From contig LS997566.1 of assembly GCA_000469685.2 (NCBI GenBank), forward strand, positions 18,481,545 to 18,545,544: 64,000 nucleotides of DNA, given 5' to 3'. Both the position numbers and the translations under genes were made by a program. Each line of letters starts with the position of its first letter. Position 1 is the first letter of the stretch. The notes under the pieces were generated by a model. That model saw only the letters and a list, made by a program, of their open reading frames with translations, searched no databases and was not told the DNA's origin. Of this stretch, positions 24,382 to 39,300 are shown one piece after another. This DNA is from Haemonchus contortus (Eukaryota; Nematoda; Chromadorea; Rhabditida; Trichostrongylidae).

Positions 24382-27300
24382 GTAAGTGCTCCCATACAAT
24401 TATGGATTTAAGTGAATTAAAAAATACAATTCGAGATAGTCAATGTTCCGACCGTATTTGAGGACGAAAAGTTTGATCACATACTTCCAGAGGCATTCGT
24501 TTAGTTGGTTATGCAGTATAGCTGTTTTCGTAGTAAATGAAAGTACTGAAATGTAGGCCGTTCTCGAAAGTCCAAGCAGATATGCAGCTTTCCAAGACTA
24601 ACGACTTCCTGACAGGCCTTTATGTTCGACCAAATCTGAACTCACGGTTCATATAGTTCTGAGATCATGATAGCCTTAAAAACGTCTGAGAAAATTCCGA
24701 ACAAGGAACTCAGATGGCTGCAAGTCCCTCTCTGCAGGAGAACACCGAAAAAGTCATATTTGCCGACTATTTTTTGTGTTGTGTTAGCACAGCGTAACGC
24801 ATGGCATTCTATCTAAGCATGTGTTTTGATATTCATTAGCCATAAAGAGCCCTCTACTGCAACCCTCCATCTGAAATCAATGTATTTAACTGCATTTGAG
24901 CCCATATGGGAAGAGACCGTAGGTAAATTCTTATATCGAATCTTTGAATTGATTCGCGTCAATTCTTTGAGCTCTTTTATTGTTTTGTAGAAGTTTGAAC
25001 CTAAACGAATTCTGGAACTGCTTTCTGGAACGTGTAGCGATATTTCATAGCAACTGAAAAGGCAGTCAATTAAAGCACTAGCTGAACATTCCCCCCATTT
25101 GATTGCCATGCACATTTTCAGTTCTCATAATTCTCAGATAAAGATTGGGTGATAGTTTTAAGGGAAGACTTCCTTGAAAACAGACTACCACTCCCATTGG
25201 TTGCCCCCTCACCAGCCCTTTTATCCTAGCTTCAAATGCTTCCACTTGGAAAACCGCCTCCGTTTTTACATCATTCCTTCAACGGTGAAAAGTGTTCGTC
25301 CAAGGCTTGCAAGTTCTGGATGTAGGGGAATGATCAATACCAATTTTTAGATGAAAACTCATGAATTCTATTTTACTATGACGTTAAAATATTGAGGTCC
25401 ATTTTTGTCAGAACTCACTTTCAGAAAATTTTCATACGGCTTTTGAGATAAAATGAGTATTTTTGAAATCTGTTGCATTTCGTTAACATGATCCCAATCG
25501 CAGTGGTAGAACATCAAGTGTGAAAAAGTCCGTGTGACTGAAAAAAGTTTCATTGAGTGCTTTCGGGTTTCGAATTTCCTGAAATCTTCAAATTCGATCA
25601 GCGTTGGAAAATACTCTTCGTAATACAAGCAGATCTTCCGAATACGGTGGGAGGTAATGTCTGATACGGTATAGGATAATGCCTGAATTCTAGGTTACCT
25701 TGAAAAAATTGCACATCGAAAAACTGAAGTGACATCGGTCCACACAGTTCAAAGAACTCCACATGAACGATAGTTTCTAAAATTGCATTTCATTTCAGAT
25801 GACCTTCTACGCGCTGAAAATGAATCTTTGAGAGTTCGAGTGACGGAACTGGAGAAAATCGTGGACAGGCAGCAAAGTGAGCTGGTCAGTTTCTCGGAAA
25901 ACTCGTCTTACACTGTATTAATTACCACGAAGAGAGTGCTTCTTCATTTCCTTTATTTCCTCTACTTCACAGTATACTTGGCTACTATAAGTAAAGCTGT
26001 CGCGTGTTAAACATTTCATGGCCAAACGGATCATTGAGAAATTAAATGGCTCGCAGCCAAAAGCTCACGAAATTTTTCGGAAGCTGTGCATTCGCACATT
26101 TTATGTCAATCCTTTCTCAGGTCTAATATGTCAATCATAAAAGCATAAGATTTCATTTCGCAGACTTGTTTTTATAGTTCTGCCCATTCTAATACAATAG
26201 TTGTAGTTCAAACACTACAATAGTCAGACCTCCACTCCAACTATGTAATCGAACGAACAGCTTCTCATAGTTCATTCAGCAGCCTGTTGCTATGTTGCTA
26301 CCCCTTTTACCGGGCTCCCGTTACCCAAAAAACAGTACTTGTTGCCTCACAAAAAACTGTCTGCAGGAGAAGTTTGGAAAAAAGTCCCTCAAATGCCATT
26401 ACGATCGCATTGTGAATGTCCCCTTTTTCTTTTTACAGCTAACCCGTCCTATTTCTGCGCGTAGCGTCCAGAACTGTCTCACAATATCATAGAAGGACTG
26501 AATGTTTAGGGGTGTGGGTAATTCCCCGTGAATCGCAAAGCGCTTGCACATAGGTCATCAGCAGTCGCGCGCTATAAGGGAAAGATAAATTCTCAGTGGA
26601 AGGATACGGTAGCCGCCGCTGAACCGCTGCCGCTTGCCGTGGGAATTCGGGGAGAAATACCGCCACCAAAAGTGTAGTGGTAAATTGTCATCAGCATCAA
26701 CAGTTATTTAGTACTCCTGAATATGATACATCTCCCACGTGTTTGTTCCTAGAAGAAAACTTTTTTGAAAAATCTGATTCAAAGAATTTCAGATGCTTCT
26801 GCAAACCACATCGGCGGACCTATTGCGACGAATGGCTAAACTTGAGATATCGTCATCACCCACGAACAATGGAATCGGCGGCCCTAGTTCAAAGGGTACT
26901 TACAATGAAGGAACTCCACACGCATTTTTTTAAAGATACTGATTGAGCTACGGAAAAGGCCTCTCTAAAGTACCATTTTTTATTTATTAGGTCGGAAGGA
27001 AAGTCCTGCAAAAAAATGAACGTCTTTTTCCAATCATTTCTGAAAATTTCCAGGCCAATCAATTTTCGGAAATATGTTCACCAGAAAGGCTAACAACCTT
27101 CTATTATCCTTTGAGTTAATCACTGATGCCTTTTATCCAGTAGTGAGGAAGCTGGGACTCAAAGAAATAATTGACTGCCGTTTTCAGATCACATTGAGTT
27201 ACGATTTTTTTCTATAAGGGTATGCTCAGGAAGGCGGAGCGCACGGTAGGTGAAAGGGGCAACACTTAGGGAGTACGACTGATGAACAACCTGGAACCAA

Positions 27301-30300
27301 TTGGGATCGCAGAACTTTTGGCGCGTGTTTAAAGTGAAATTTTGACGTGAGCTGTCCCTCTGTGGGGACCAGACTTACAGCTTTGATCGTCCTTCTCTAA
27401 ACCCATTTGCCAAATTTCGGGGTTTATAGGGGTAACCGGTAGCTGTGTCCATCTAGTCTGCGTTTAGCAACTCATGGTGGATGGATACCTTCAACCTCCA
27501 TCAAATTAAGGGACGATGCTTACGTGACTTCGAAGGCTAGTATCTCCTCCAGCGAAGCGATCAAACCGATTGTTAACCGTTGATCGGTGAGCAGTGCCAG
27601 CATTGAAGAGGTTGCTGATAATTTGAGCCGCTACACCCGCGTTTTCCCTTTGGCGTGCTTAGTAGAAGGTGATGGTACGAGTCGGGTGTTGTCCATTCGT
27701 TGACTGTAATGCTGCGAAAGCCCACACGCGTGCCCTTATTCACTCATGCGTTGATTCCCCGGGGAACGTCCTACTAGTTTATCACCCTTGCTACCGTGTT
27801 CACACTGTTGATACAAATTGCTGACGCTTCAAAGTTTTTGTTGCAGGACTTTTCTTCCAACCTAATACCTACCTCACTTCATCCACGCCAATAAAATGTG
27901 CCCATCCTTTGAAGCCACTTCAGCAAAAATCTGTTTGATCTCCTCTACATCTCAGATCGTGAGCATCGAATTGTTTATTCCAGCATCACCAAAGGTGACG
28001 GCCCGCTTGCCACCACGAAATATCTCACAATCTTCTTACAACATCGCCAAGACAGCTAGCCCATCCAGAAATGGCCTATCACGGAGCCTCCATGTTCACA
28101 ATACCAGGGAAGCATGCATTGACGAGGTAACATTGAGCCGTTATGAAATTTTACAAGTTTGGAAGCCAGAAATCTATTTATAGAATCCAGGACCTCAGGT
28201 ATCTCCTGCGTCACTGAAAAGACAAACGTCTGCAGCCATAGTCAATGTATCAGTTGGGAAGAGCTCGAGAGGTAATGCACTTCTTCTTGAGATGTTTTGT
28301 TATCAACATTTTATCGACTTGCAAAATCGACTTATCGATAGAGATTGGTTAGAATTAAGTGGCAGACAGCAGTAGTTTTCGAGCAAGTATGTTATATCGC
28401 GCGTTGTTCATTCACTGTGCCTGTACTACACAGCCGATAATATTGGATTGATGCGAAAGTCTTGTCCCGTCCAATGCCGAATTTTTGCCCACAAATAGCC
28501 ACCCTTGTGAAACTTGCATCGCGTAATGCGACGATATAATAGCAGTTAACAAAACATCAATTCTGTGGACCAATTTCTAGTGTTTCGTCATGTCTTTATA
28601 AGCACTTTTGTATCACCTTCGAAACATCTCATCCAGAACAATCTCATAGTTCTATGACCGCCTCTTCGTTAATACGGCATGGACCAAGTAACAGTGTTGT
28701 TGACTGTCTCAACCTCAGAGACGAATTAAATTTCGTAATCGGCTGACGTTTTGGAAAAATCGCCATCTACAGAGCCTGTATGTTAGATCTGAGGGTTCTC
28801 TAACGGAATATTCTAGTAGGTCTTCGATCGCTTCTCTCGTAAACCATATCGGGGTTGTCGAGAGATCGACTTCGAGCACTACTCTTCTATGAGTGGCGTC
28901 ACGTTTTGCAGGCTCCAACGCCAACACTGCATTCGAAGAGGGCATTGCTAGCCAAGGGACCGTCAGTCGTTTATTCGCTTGCTTTCACTCTCAAGATACG
29001 ATGATCCTCGTCAGATAGACTAGTTGCTTCCGATGTTGACCGACTTCTAGCGAAGTTAAAAAGAGGCGAGCAAGGAATCGGCGGAGCTCTCGAATGGGAA
29101 CAGAGCAACCCGTTTGGAGCCTTTACCAACATGGCCAATGGGCCGATTGATTCCAATCCAAATTCCATTTGACTAGTGTCTCAATCAGCCAACGCTCCTT
29201 CTCACCCCCGAGGAGAATATGTTTCTGCTATATCTGGTGACTGGAGATGGTAGGTGGTACCTTCACCATAACATTAGGATCGCTGCTTCTCAAAATTAGA
29301 GGACTTGCTCACACAGGTATTGTAGAACAGCACGGGGGATATTTGTTGCTTTGCTTCCAGCATCAAAAGAAAATGCTGTACAACGAGTTGCTCCCTCGTG
29401 GCCAGACAGTCTTTGCTATTTCTTGCAGTGCTCCAGGACTGTAAATGCAGTTGAAGAAATAGCAACTGGGAGAGTTCCTCACAATCTTCTGTAGATAGCG
29501 CTCGGCCTTAAGCAGCAAATACCACTCCATCTAGGTATTAGAGACAAGGCAAGGGTATCGTTAGCTACCATTCCTATTCCTTTGGTCTCGCAAGTTCTGA
29601 CAATCCCTTTAGGTAAAGGCTTTTGCATCAGTCGAACAGATTCCATACTTTTTACAATTTAAGGGTTTGCTACAGTGCCTCTCACTTATGGGGTTCCCTT
29701 GCCCTAACAGATTGTGACCTTACACACATTTCTCGAATTATTGCAAAAAGGATGTCCAGCTGTGTCACTGTGAACCTACGCAGTTTTCCCCATAGGCGAG
29801 TGCGTGGAGTTGCTAAGTGGCGCAAATTAGAGTCAACTTGATTTTCTCTTCATCAGTGATACTACCAGTCATTTGATATTTTTGGTAGGGATGAGTCTGA
29901 AAAGAATGATCAAACCTAGCCGTGCACGAATTTAAATTCTTCCCATGACTATTTCATGTCATCATCAAGGGAAAATTGGTTCAGGTTCACCGTTGCGTAA
30001 GTGGATGTCACATCAAAATGTGAAAGGCTCACCCACATCAGGCGTTCCTGTGGGAGATCTCTCCGTAAGTGGCCGGACGACCCCATCAGTGTGTTCGCCT
30101 TCACGCAACTTGTCATCATGGACCGTCTCTAGAAGTGTTTCGTAAGTTTGTACACTTTGAGACTGTGTTTTTGATTGGGCCGCACGATTCAATCAACCTC
30201 ACTCTTCATTGTCCCTTCCCTGTCGAATGACTCCCGGATCTGAAACCATAAAAGACCTGATAAAGGGAAGAGTCCTTGAAGCATTGCCGCTAGCACCCCT

Positions 30301-33300
30301 TACAGTTGGGACGGAAAAAAGTACTCCAGGATAACTCCCAAGAAGACGATAAAGTGGGCATAGTAAGCGGAGTATATTCACAGCGTAAGCTTCTCCTCAA
30401 ATCGGAAACAACTTGTTTTGTGTTTTGTGACGTGAACGCGAGACATTTTTCGACTTGGTTTTTCTCAGTTTCCCACATTTCATGACATTAGAAGTCTCAC
30501 TTACCATTAGCGGACTGCTATGCTTTTTCGTAGTCGATAGGCGCTCCATTATTTGATTAAATGAGCGGGCTCAATGAGCGTTCAGTAGGATTTTTGTCGA
30601 TTAAGTTAAGAACTCACCAATTAGGAGCAGATTTTTCAATTGATTACGCCGTGCCTTGCTTCACTGACCTTCCTAAATCCTATCAAATGCTAATGAACAT
30701 TTGCATGAATTCGTTGTTTGTGGTGGTGATATTGTCGTGTTGTGAAGCATCATTTCAGTCGAGCTGCATCCGTTTGCACTCTAAACAGTCCATCGAGGAA
30801 TCATTCCAATTCCGTGTAAGTTTGGAACAGTGCTTCATTGTTTTCTATATGTTTATGGAAGAAGTCAAAGTATGGTTTTCCACTTGCACTCACTTAGAAT
30901 CTACTCTTCAACATTGACGACTTTTCCGAACCTTGTACTCCTCTCTGGAATTTCTCGTTTCGTGGCTAGAAGTGGAATTTCCTGGGTGGAACACATCGGG
31001 CACCGTAAGAAAACGTTCAGAAAGATTCCATTTGGCGGTGGTCCAGCGTTGAATACATATACCACCTGAGTAACAGAAAACTAATGCAATTTGCTTCACC
31101 AACAAAAATTAAGGTTCATTTTTAGTTTTAGCGTTATGTCCGCAGTGAATGAACAGACATTACCTTATCACCAGAAATATTCTGCATTTTTTGGCACTTT
31201 CCCGTAAGTCAGAACCCCCGGTATTGCATTCTGGTAAGCCATCGAGAAAGACTCTTGATCAGTTGACCGGTTTACGCTAGTGGAGTCGAGAGGCTCAAGG
31301 GATGCACCCATGAATTGAATCGCAGTTGTACTAGAAAGGATATGGATGTATGGTTCAGAGAAAACAGTAGAATGATACTGTAAGGTGTACGAAGGACCGA
31401 CATTTTTATGGGATTTGCCCTCTTTTCGGCTATCTCAATTGCTCTATCGTCTCTAAAGTTGAGCAACCGTTCGGTGTTGGTGGACTTGACGTAAGTGACT
31501 TGTTGGAATTTCTACTTAGTTGTAACTTCAGCGGCCTGAGTTGCAACTAATAATTAAGAACTACTGGTCTACGTCAAGCGTGATAAGTAACACCCTGAAG
31601 TTTCGATACGCTTTCAGGCCTTTGAAAACGACGATCTTGTCGAAACGTCAGGCGAATAAAAATTCCACCATTAAAAAACCTGTGTGGCACAGAAGTATTG
31701 AATAATATTGGTACCGATGGCCAGGTTTCAAGAGAGGCGAACATGGAAGTTGAATTAGCACAGCTTTCCACAAAAACGGCTTTTAGGTGCAATACTCGAG
31801 AGCCGATATTCAATGCATCATCACATACGCTCCAATTACAAGTGGCAGGGCGGTCGGTGGCTGTTCCTGTACCAGAATCTATAGAGAATATAGATCCGGC
31901 TGCTGAGCAACCGCCTCCTGATTGCCCACCTCCTCAAATTGAATGGGCATACGGTGAGCTTTGCCAATTTTCGTTTCCAAATCATTTTACCATTATATGA
32001 AAGAGTTATGCAAGAGTAGCATTCATGGTAAATGGATCTATGCAGGCTATCGCGGAAAGGACGTGCGGTACAACGTTCACTATTTACCGACTGGAGAGCT
32101 GGTATACTTTTGTGGTTCTGTTGTGGTAATGCATAATATCAACGAGCAACATCAACGACATTACACTGGCCATACGAGTGATGTCAAATGGTAGGAGATA
32201 ATTCATCAACCTAAATTCCTTTTTTGTGTCATTTTTTTACTTTGTACTTTCTTTCTCTTCTCTCTTCTATTTTCATGCCTTCTTTTGATGACTGAAAAGA
32301 AGTCGTCGACTTTTCAAAATAGAATCCAATTGTAGCATTTGTATCCATCCGAATCGAGTGATCGTCGCTAGCGGTCAGACCACCTGCCATCGACGAGACC
32401 GGCGGCCGGAATTCGGTCTACGCGACTCGGTAGCGACGCCACAAGAAATTAAGAATGAACTCGAAAATAACCACACCGAGGTCAGGCTTGTAGTTGCAAC
32501 AACATAGTTTTTGGAGAAAACGGAGTACTGCCAAGAGGTAGATCGATAGCTGTAAGCTCGAAGCCCATTGTCCACATCTTTTTTTACTGGAACATTTCCA
32601 GTTCTTGAGAATACTTGGCTTCCATCCTGCATTGAGGCTTTTCTCGTTGACACTCCTTCTGCACAAACTTTCTATGGTCAAGTTAATGTCCACAGCAAGT
32701 TTCGGTTCCTTAGCAAATACTCAGAAGGGTGGGAAGGACTGAGGCCCTCTCAGGATGAGGATGGGATGTGGGATGAAAGATAGAGGGGAAGGCGTGATTA
32801 GTGAAAAGTATGCCTACGTGACCAGGCTTATGGAGTGGTCGTAGCGATAGCTGGGTGGGGGACAAACATTTCGCTTTATTAGAAGTGAGCTCTTAGTTAT
32901 TTAGCCAACACTTGTTCTGTTTTCCAACAAGTCATGTAGGCGGCTGGGTAAGGCATAGTTGCTGCGACAGAGACTAACCCCTGTCTCTTGGACATCGCTG
33001 CATAGCAAAGGTCTTGAGTAGGGGTCCCTAGCTAGCCTGCCCACGATCTGAGAGGCAATGTTCGATAGGGTACACCATCCTTCGAATACTTGGAACTTTC
33101 CCGTCAATGGTGCATGGTGCTTCTGTTATTTGAATTTTCAGGCACATGTTCGGATTTGGGACAGCGTCACGTTGGCAACCTTGCATGTACTGGGCGGTTC
33201 CAAAGCAATGTTCGAAAAGTCGATCGCAGCGCTTTCCTTTTCGAATACTGATGGCAGGTTTTCAGAGAAATATACTCTATTTGACACTGTCGGGTTACTT

Positions 33301-36300
33301 TTTTGATCCTGAGACCGAAATCTATAAGACCGAATTTACTCAGGTGGAAATCTACTTGCTTGCACAGATGAATCCTATACACACTTATTATCCGTATGGA
33401 AATGGTCTGATGAGGTCAAATTAGCTGAGGCAAAGGTGGGTTCAAAACAAAGGGAAATACTCAGTTTACCTTTATTTTCATTGGCCGTAACTTTACTTTC
33501 GCCTCAGTGATAAATATCTAGGTGCCTCTACTACTTTCAGGGCGCCAATGACCAAATCTTCGCGGTTAGCTGGCATCCGTTGTTGAGGAATCTAATTGTG
33601 ATGTGTGGTCGAGGACACTTCTCGTTTTGGCTATTTGACGCGAAGAACGAGACGCTCACGAAGAACGTGGCCATTTTTGAGGTGGTTTTCGATGATCCAC
33701 TCGGAGTCAGCTATCTCTGTCACATGTTCCCTTGTCTGAATGTCATCATTTTTCGTCATCTATACTTCAGGGCAGAGATAAGCCGAAAACGCTTCTCTCA
33801 GTGTGTTTTTCGGAGACGGGCGACGTGATCACGGGTGACTCAAATGGAACACTTTCGTTATGGGATCCCATCACGTTCAAAACCAAAAAGCAGGTAAGAG
33901 AAAACGTTAGAGAAAACTCAGCAGGAAAGTCATCAGAAAACAAAAGTATGAGAAAAGAGTTGGGGGTGGGGAGCACCCATCCTATGGTTAACATTATCAA
34001 GAATTGGACTCAGCCTTATGTGTGTATGCCCTGTTATATTAGCACTGTAGCAGAAGCGAAGGAGATGATGGGCACGGCCATTTGTGCTTTTCCAGCGGTT
34101 TTATATAAGGAAATGTGCTTTTTCAACTAGCGTAAGTGGTATAGGAGCACCTAGGTGGGTGGAGTGATTACCTCGTGCGAAAAGTAAGAAAAAAAGAAAA
34201 CTCGCCCACCGCGGTGCTCCTTTCCCCCTAAAGCCTATTTAAAAACTGGCATGTCCTTGATGTAACAGGGTCAACACGTTAGACTGAGTTCATTTCAATA
34301 TATAATAACCTTCGGATGAGTCCCCCCCCCCCCCCCCCCCCCCCTCCCCCCAACCCACCCAACTACCCAACTGCATTTTCACTGATAGACTAATAGACTG
34401 TATCTGCTTTGCTATGCCATTCGAGCATTGCCTGATTTGAAACAAACAAAGGCATAGAAAAATTGGTCAACCGCAAGGAACTATGGAAGCTCATACTCAG
34501 GTAAAATTGCTGCCACAGTGCTTTTGAACTTAGACAAGGAATCCGGAGTGTTCATGTTGCCTGTTACCTCTCTGTAGGGGCTAACCGCACTAAATGTGAG
34601 AATTCTGGTTTTTATACTGGTTCTGGGCATAGAAGCATTTATTCTAGTCTGGCCGCCTCTGATTTTAGAGTGAGCCGTATTATGAAGATCTAAGAATCAA
34701 TATATTAAATTAGTACAATAGCTTGTGAACCATACACATGTCGAATACCTTGCGCCGTGATTCCAAAAAAGAGGGTTCAAAGTATTTATTGCTTCAGAAG
34801 TCCTAAAATAGAAAAATCTCCTACATCAACTCCTGTGAACTCCATCCTTGATCTTGAATAGTGGCTTTTGAGCCGAAATAAAAGGATAGTACCACGAGGA
34901 GGTGTACCCGAGTCGTTCTGTGTTGGGTGGTGGAGGTTGATTTTTTTCTCCAGTGCAGTTTAGTTGTCAGACAGTAGAATATGTGTTTTAGAAGATTATG
35001 AGATTTTTCTGTGATTGAAAGCGTTTCCAGGCTCACGGAGTGCATCCAGGAGGAGTATTCGCTTTATGCATAAGCCGCAAAGGGACCCTGTTGAGCGCTG
35101 GTAAGGATCGTACCGTAGCTGAATTCGAAACGACGGATTTGGTCCGTCGACGAAGACCAGTTGAGGTGAGAAACGTTCTCGTTCTGGAAGTTTGTCAATT
35201 CGCAATTTCGCTGAAGTACACATCATGATTTTATAGTTGTTTGAAATTTATTTACATAATAACTTGCTAAAGAAGATTTCATTGAGTTCATCATGGAGAT
35301 CACATGATAGCCGATCATTAAAGGTAAATGACTGCAAATGAAAATCTCGCATAGCAGAGGAAAGTATTCTGCAGAGTTTTATTACAAATTTTATGTTCAA
35401 AGCCTCGTGGGTATCCTTATGTCAAAGACAGTAATATAAATGGGTCTCATTCTCCTGAACCTAAGGAAGCCTCATTACCCCCGATTGGGAAAGGTTGATA
35501 AAATCGTAGGGCCAAAACGGGCTGCTCAGGGGAGCGATTACTGTGATTTGAAGTTCCAACGCACGAACGCTTGCATCGAAGGCAAGTATCGAAGACACGA
35601 TGTTGCAAACTGAGAATTCCAACAACGTTCACCGTAATGCACTAGACATCAGAGGAGAGTAGACGCCCGTCGCACACCGTTTTCGAGGATGGATAAAAAC
35701 GTTTCCTTGGAACATGCGACAGCAGAGGTGTCCTTATCAGAACGTCTTGGCAGTGAACATCGATTCGCACGAACAGTTCAGCATCCGAATCGGACGCTTT
35801 TGTTCAAGAGAATGTGACTCAACCCCAGCTCTAACAATCTCGTTGCTTCGCGTCGGTCGTATTTCAGCCCACGAACCTCCTCTCTCGCCGGACCATCACC
35901 CCCCAGTTGCCCATCGAAGAGGAGGGCAGACGAACCCCCCGAGGACCAAGGGGTGTTTGGCTGGGGATTGCCTCCCCCTTGCCTGGCGACCCCAGCCAAG
36001 AACTTCGAGACGGGAAACTCTGCCCCCGACACAGGGACCAGCACAACATGAACGATACCACCTACATGACCCCGTCGTGACTAGGAGGCCCTACCTCACT
36101 TACTTCCAGAGGCTAGTACAGAAGTAAGGGATACTAGTTTATTAGACTACTAATAAACGCTGCAACCAACTACAAGTATAATACTATAAAAGGAATACAC
36201 AAAAGAGCCAAGAGGGATTAGGACATACAAAGAGGATAACCCAAAGGCTCAGAGCAGTATACACGCAATACAACTACAGCTACAACTACTGAGAAATACT

Positions 36301-36361
36301 GCTAATAGAAAGGGCCCAATAGGCCAAGGAATAATGCCAATAATTATACATGAATACCAAA

Positions 36362-36397
<36 letters not shown>

Positions 36398-39300
36398 AGC
36401 TATTACACGACACTCATCCTTCCTTCGATCTGCAGGCAAGGCAAGCGCCTTCAGCTGTTACATCCAGGCCCCCATTAGCCTTGGCGGTCTTCTTGCCTTC
36501 CTTCCTCCTCAATATACGACAGATGACAACTTGCACCCTAAGTGAGGGGAGAACGTCCGTTGCGCGTGTCCGTCGAAAGTAGGTCACCCCGCCCATTTCG
36601 CGCGCGGCGCATCACACTGAGGTCTCGAGATGACATTGCAGTACCACCAAGTGTCATTGGAGCAAATGATTAGCATTTGTCTGTGCTATCTTCTTCTTGA
36701 ACTGACTGCCGTGGACCAAACGCAAAGCGCATGCCCCACTGACAATTGCGACGTCTGTCAAATATCGCGAGCCCACTCGCCGCGTGCTACGGCTGCGGCG
36801 TGACCTAGTTTCGACGGACACGCGCAACGAAGCGCACCCTAAGTGAGGGGCAGTTCGATACTGGCTGGACGTGTGCCGATTGGTTAGGCTATACGAAGGA
36901 ACGCGCACAACGCGCGCATCCGCGACACTATTAGTAAAACCTTTTGTCGCTTGTGATCAGATCCTTGGATTGTTGAGAGATATTTTGTTTTTTTCTTATT
37001 AAACTGACGGTCATCAAGACCTTGTACGGCCCTAGTCGTGAACATAAAGTAATAGCAATGAGAAAGAAACTTTTGTGTCACTGATAGAAATTTGCGTTCT
37101 CAACGTCTACACACTTCTCACCTTTCCATCGGGTTTTAAACCTGAATCGGAGAGAAATGACGTGATTTCAAAAACTCCATTTATCACCTGTGCCTAGAAA
37201 GAGAGTAGAATTAATTCTTCTACAACTATTCTCGTTTTGATGTTGCCTTCAAGTCCTGTTAATGTCAATTGCGAGTGTAGTGAACTTGAGTATTTTCACA
37301 GAGAGTTGTTTTGTTTTCAACGCCTAGTGTTTAGTTACCAGATGATGCCGGAATCCCGAAAGTTATTCTCAATTTGGAAAACAACCAAATTGTCGTAGGA
37401 ACAACGCGCAACACTCTCTACCTCGGCGATTTCGAAACAACGTTCGAGGAAATAGTTGATGTACGTTTCTTTAGTTGCTCATTTGGATTTGACAGTTCAG
37501 CCGTTTTGTATGATACAATAGAAGATATAGTAATGGACATTGGTTAACTCGTTTGAGACGCAGCATTTCACACACTGGTAAGTCCCACCAAGAGTCATAG
37601 AGGCACTTGTAGATGATAATTGAAGCCAGTATCTAACGTAGGCCGGGGGTGGTGTGGAAAGTGGCGCACTTCACACAAGCATGGGCACGGGTTTGAGTCC
37701 CGGATCGATATCCGTCTAGACTCACCAAGCTTTCCATCCCTACGGCTGACTGGTACCAGACTCATTTGGGAGGATAAAAGCACCGACTTGTACATCGGCT
37801 GGCCACCGCAAGTCATGTACATACATACTACATACGCCACATAGTAGCACTCATTACGCCACTGCAGTTCTGAATGGAAGTTGAGGTGGGAGGGGCGCAT
37901 CCCTCAGACGGGGTTGATTAATGCCAACAACTTTATCCTTCATTCTTTATTTATATGAGCTCATAAATCTTATCCGTTCAGGGAGACTCAGACGACGTTA
38001 CTTGTTGTGTGGCGGTCAAGCCACATTTCTTCATAACCGCCAGTGCTGACGGTGGTGTTCGATACTACAACTCATCCACGAAAAAAAGGGAATGGCGAAA
38101 AAATTATGGGGTATGTTGTGTATTCATCTAAATTTACCTTCACATTAAACTGACGTTTACAGGAAGGTATAACATGCATGTCCGTTGATCGACCGGGTAT
38201 TTCCCTGGGCTTAGGATTCTGTGGCGGATCATGGAGCGTTGTGGATTTGTCGACAAAGGAGACGGTGTTTGAACAGAAGGAGTCTACACAACCGATTACC
38301 GCAATCCAGTTCTCTCCAGACAGCACTTTGCTGATCGTTGCAACGAAGGTATTCGATGAGATTCGGTTGTAGATCATTGCTTTCGTAGAGCTCCTAAAGT
38401 TTCATTTCACTTGATTATCGGTAACAGTTCGAGCTGGTGTGTCTTATCATAGTAAAAAAAAGAAATAGAACGGAATAGTTAAAAGTATCCATGAAGAGCT
38501 CGGTCAGCGTTACATCAGTCGTCAGAACCCTGGAAAACTAAGATTCCGTTGATATTTTTCTAATACCATTGTTGTCAGGAGCTTTCGGTATTGATATACC
38601 GTACGGATGGTTCACAGCGATTTCATCGAGCTGCTCGGGTTGGTACATTGTCATCGTTTGTGGTTTCCATGGATTGGGATATCACCTCCCAGTTCATCCG
38701 AGCTAATTCTGCCGTAGGACACATTTATCATTGTGAGTTGAGCAATTGCTTTTCACGTTATGATTAGATGACCCACGAAAAATTCTGGTATTTCAGGGTC
38801 TGCCACAAATGGTGAACTAGTTGACAATGCCTGTATCTGTGACGCAGAGTGGGCCTCCTGTAACTGTCGGGTATCTTACGAAGCTGGTTGTTTGACTCAT
38901 TCTGTTGAAGGTATGTTCGTAAGCAGTTCTACGGAGATCTTAGGATGAGCGTGATCACCTATCTACTGGACCCTACAAAAGCGCGACATTTTGATGACCT
39001 CTCACCGTGAAATACTCCTTTACTCAATTGCATCATACATCTCCCTACGCAAGCTTCTACTAATGACTTCACTGCGCGTTTTACCCAGTGTAACCAAACT
39101 CAGGTTCTTGTTAAACGGCATTCATATCTTCAAATCATAGTCGTCACTAGAGATCTTTACAGGTATCACTTCCATTAGTCGTTCAAACTCCAAGGAATGG
39201 TTGGTTGTTGGTCGAGATAACGGCTCGCTAAGACTGTACAATTGTCCAGTGCTGAGCACAGCGGTTTGTACTACTCTTTGACTGCGAAGTATAACTGCAT

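Noticed and set aside
32375..32693. Minus-strand ORFs of about 92 codons
   Set aside because: Overlap exon 7 and intron 7 of the EML-like gene, with no domain or splice support.
33258..33343. GT-AG intron starting at 33258
   Set aside because: It puts exon 9 into a frame with an early stop and destroys the conserved propeller sequence.
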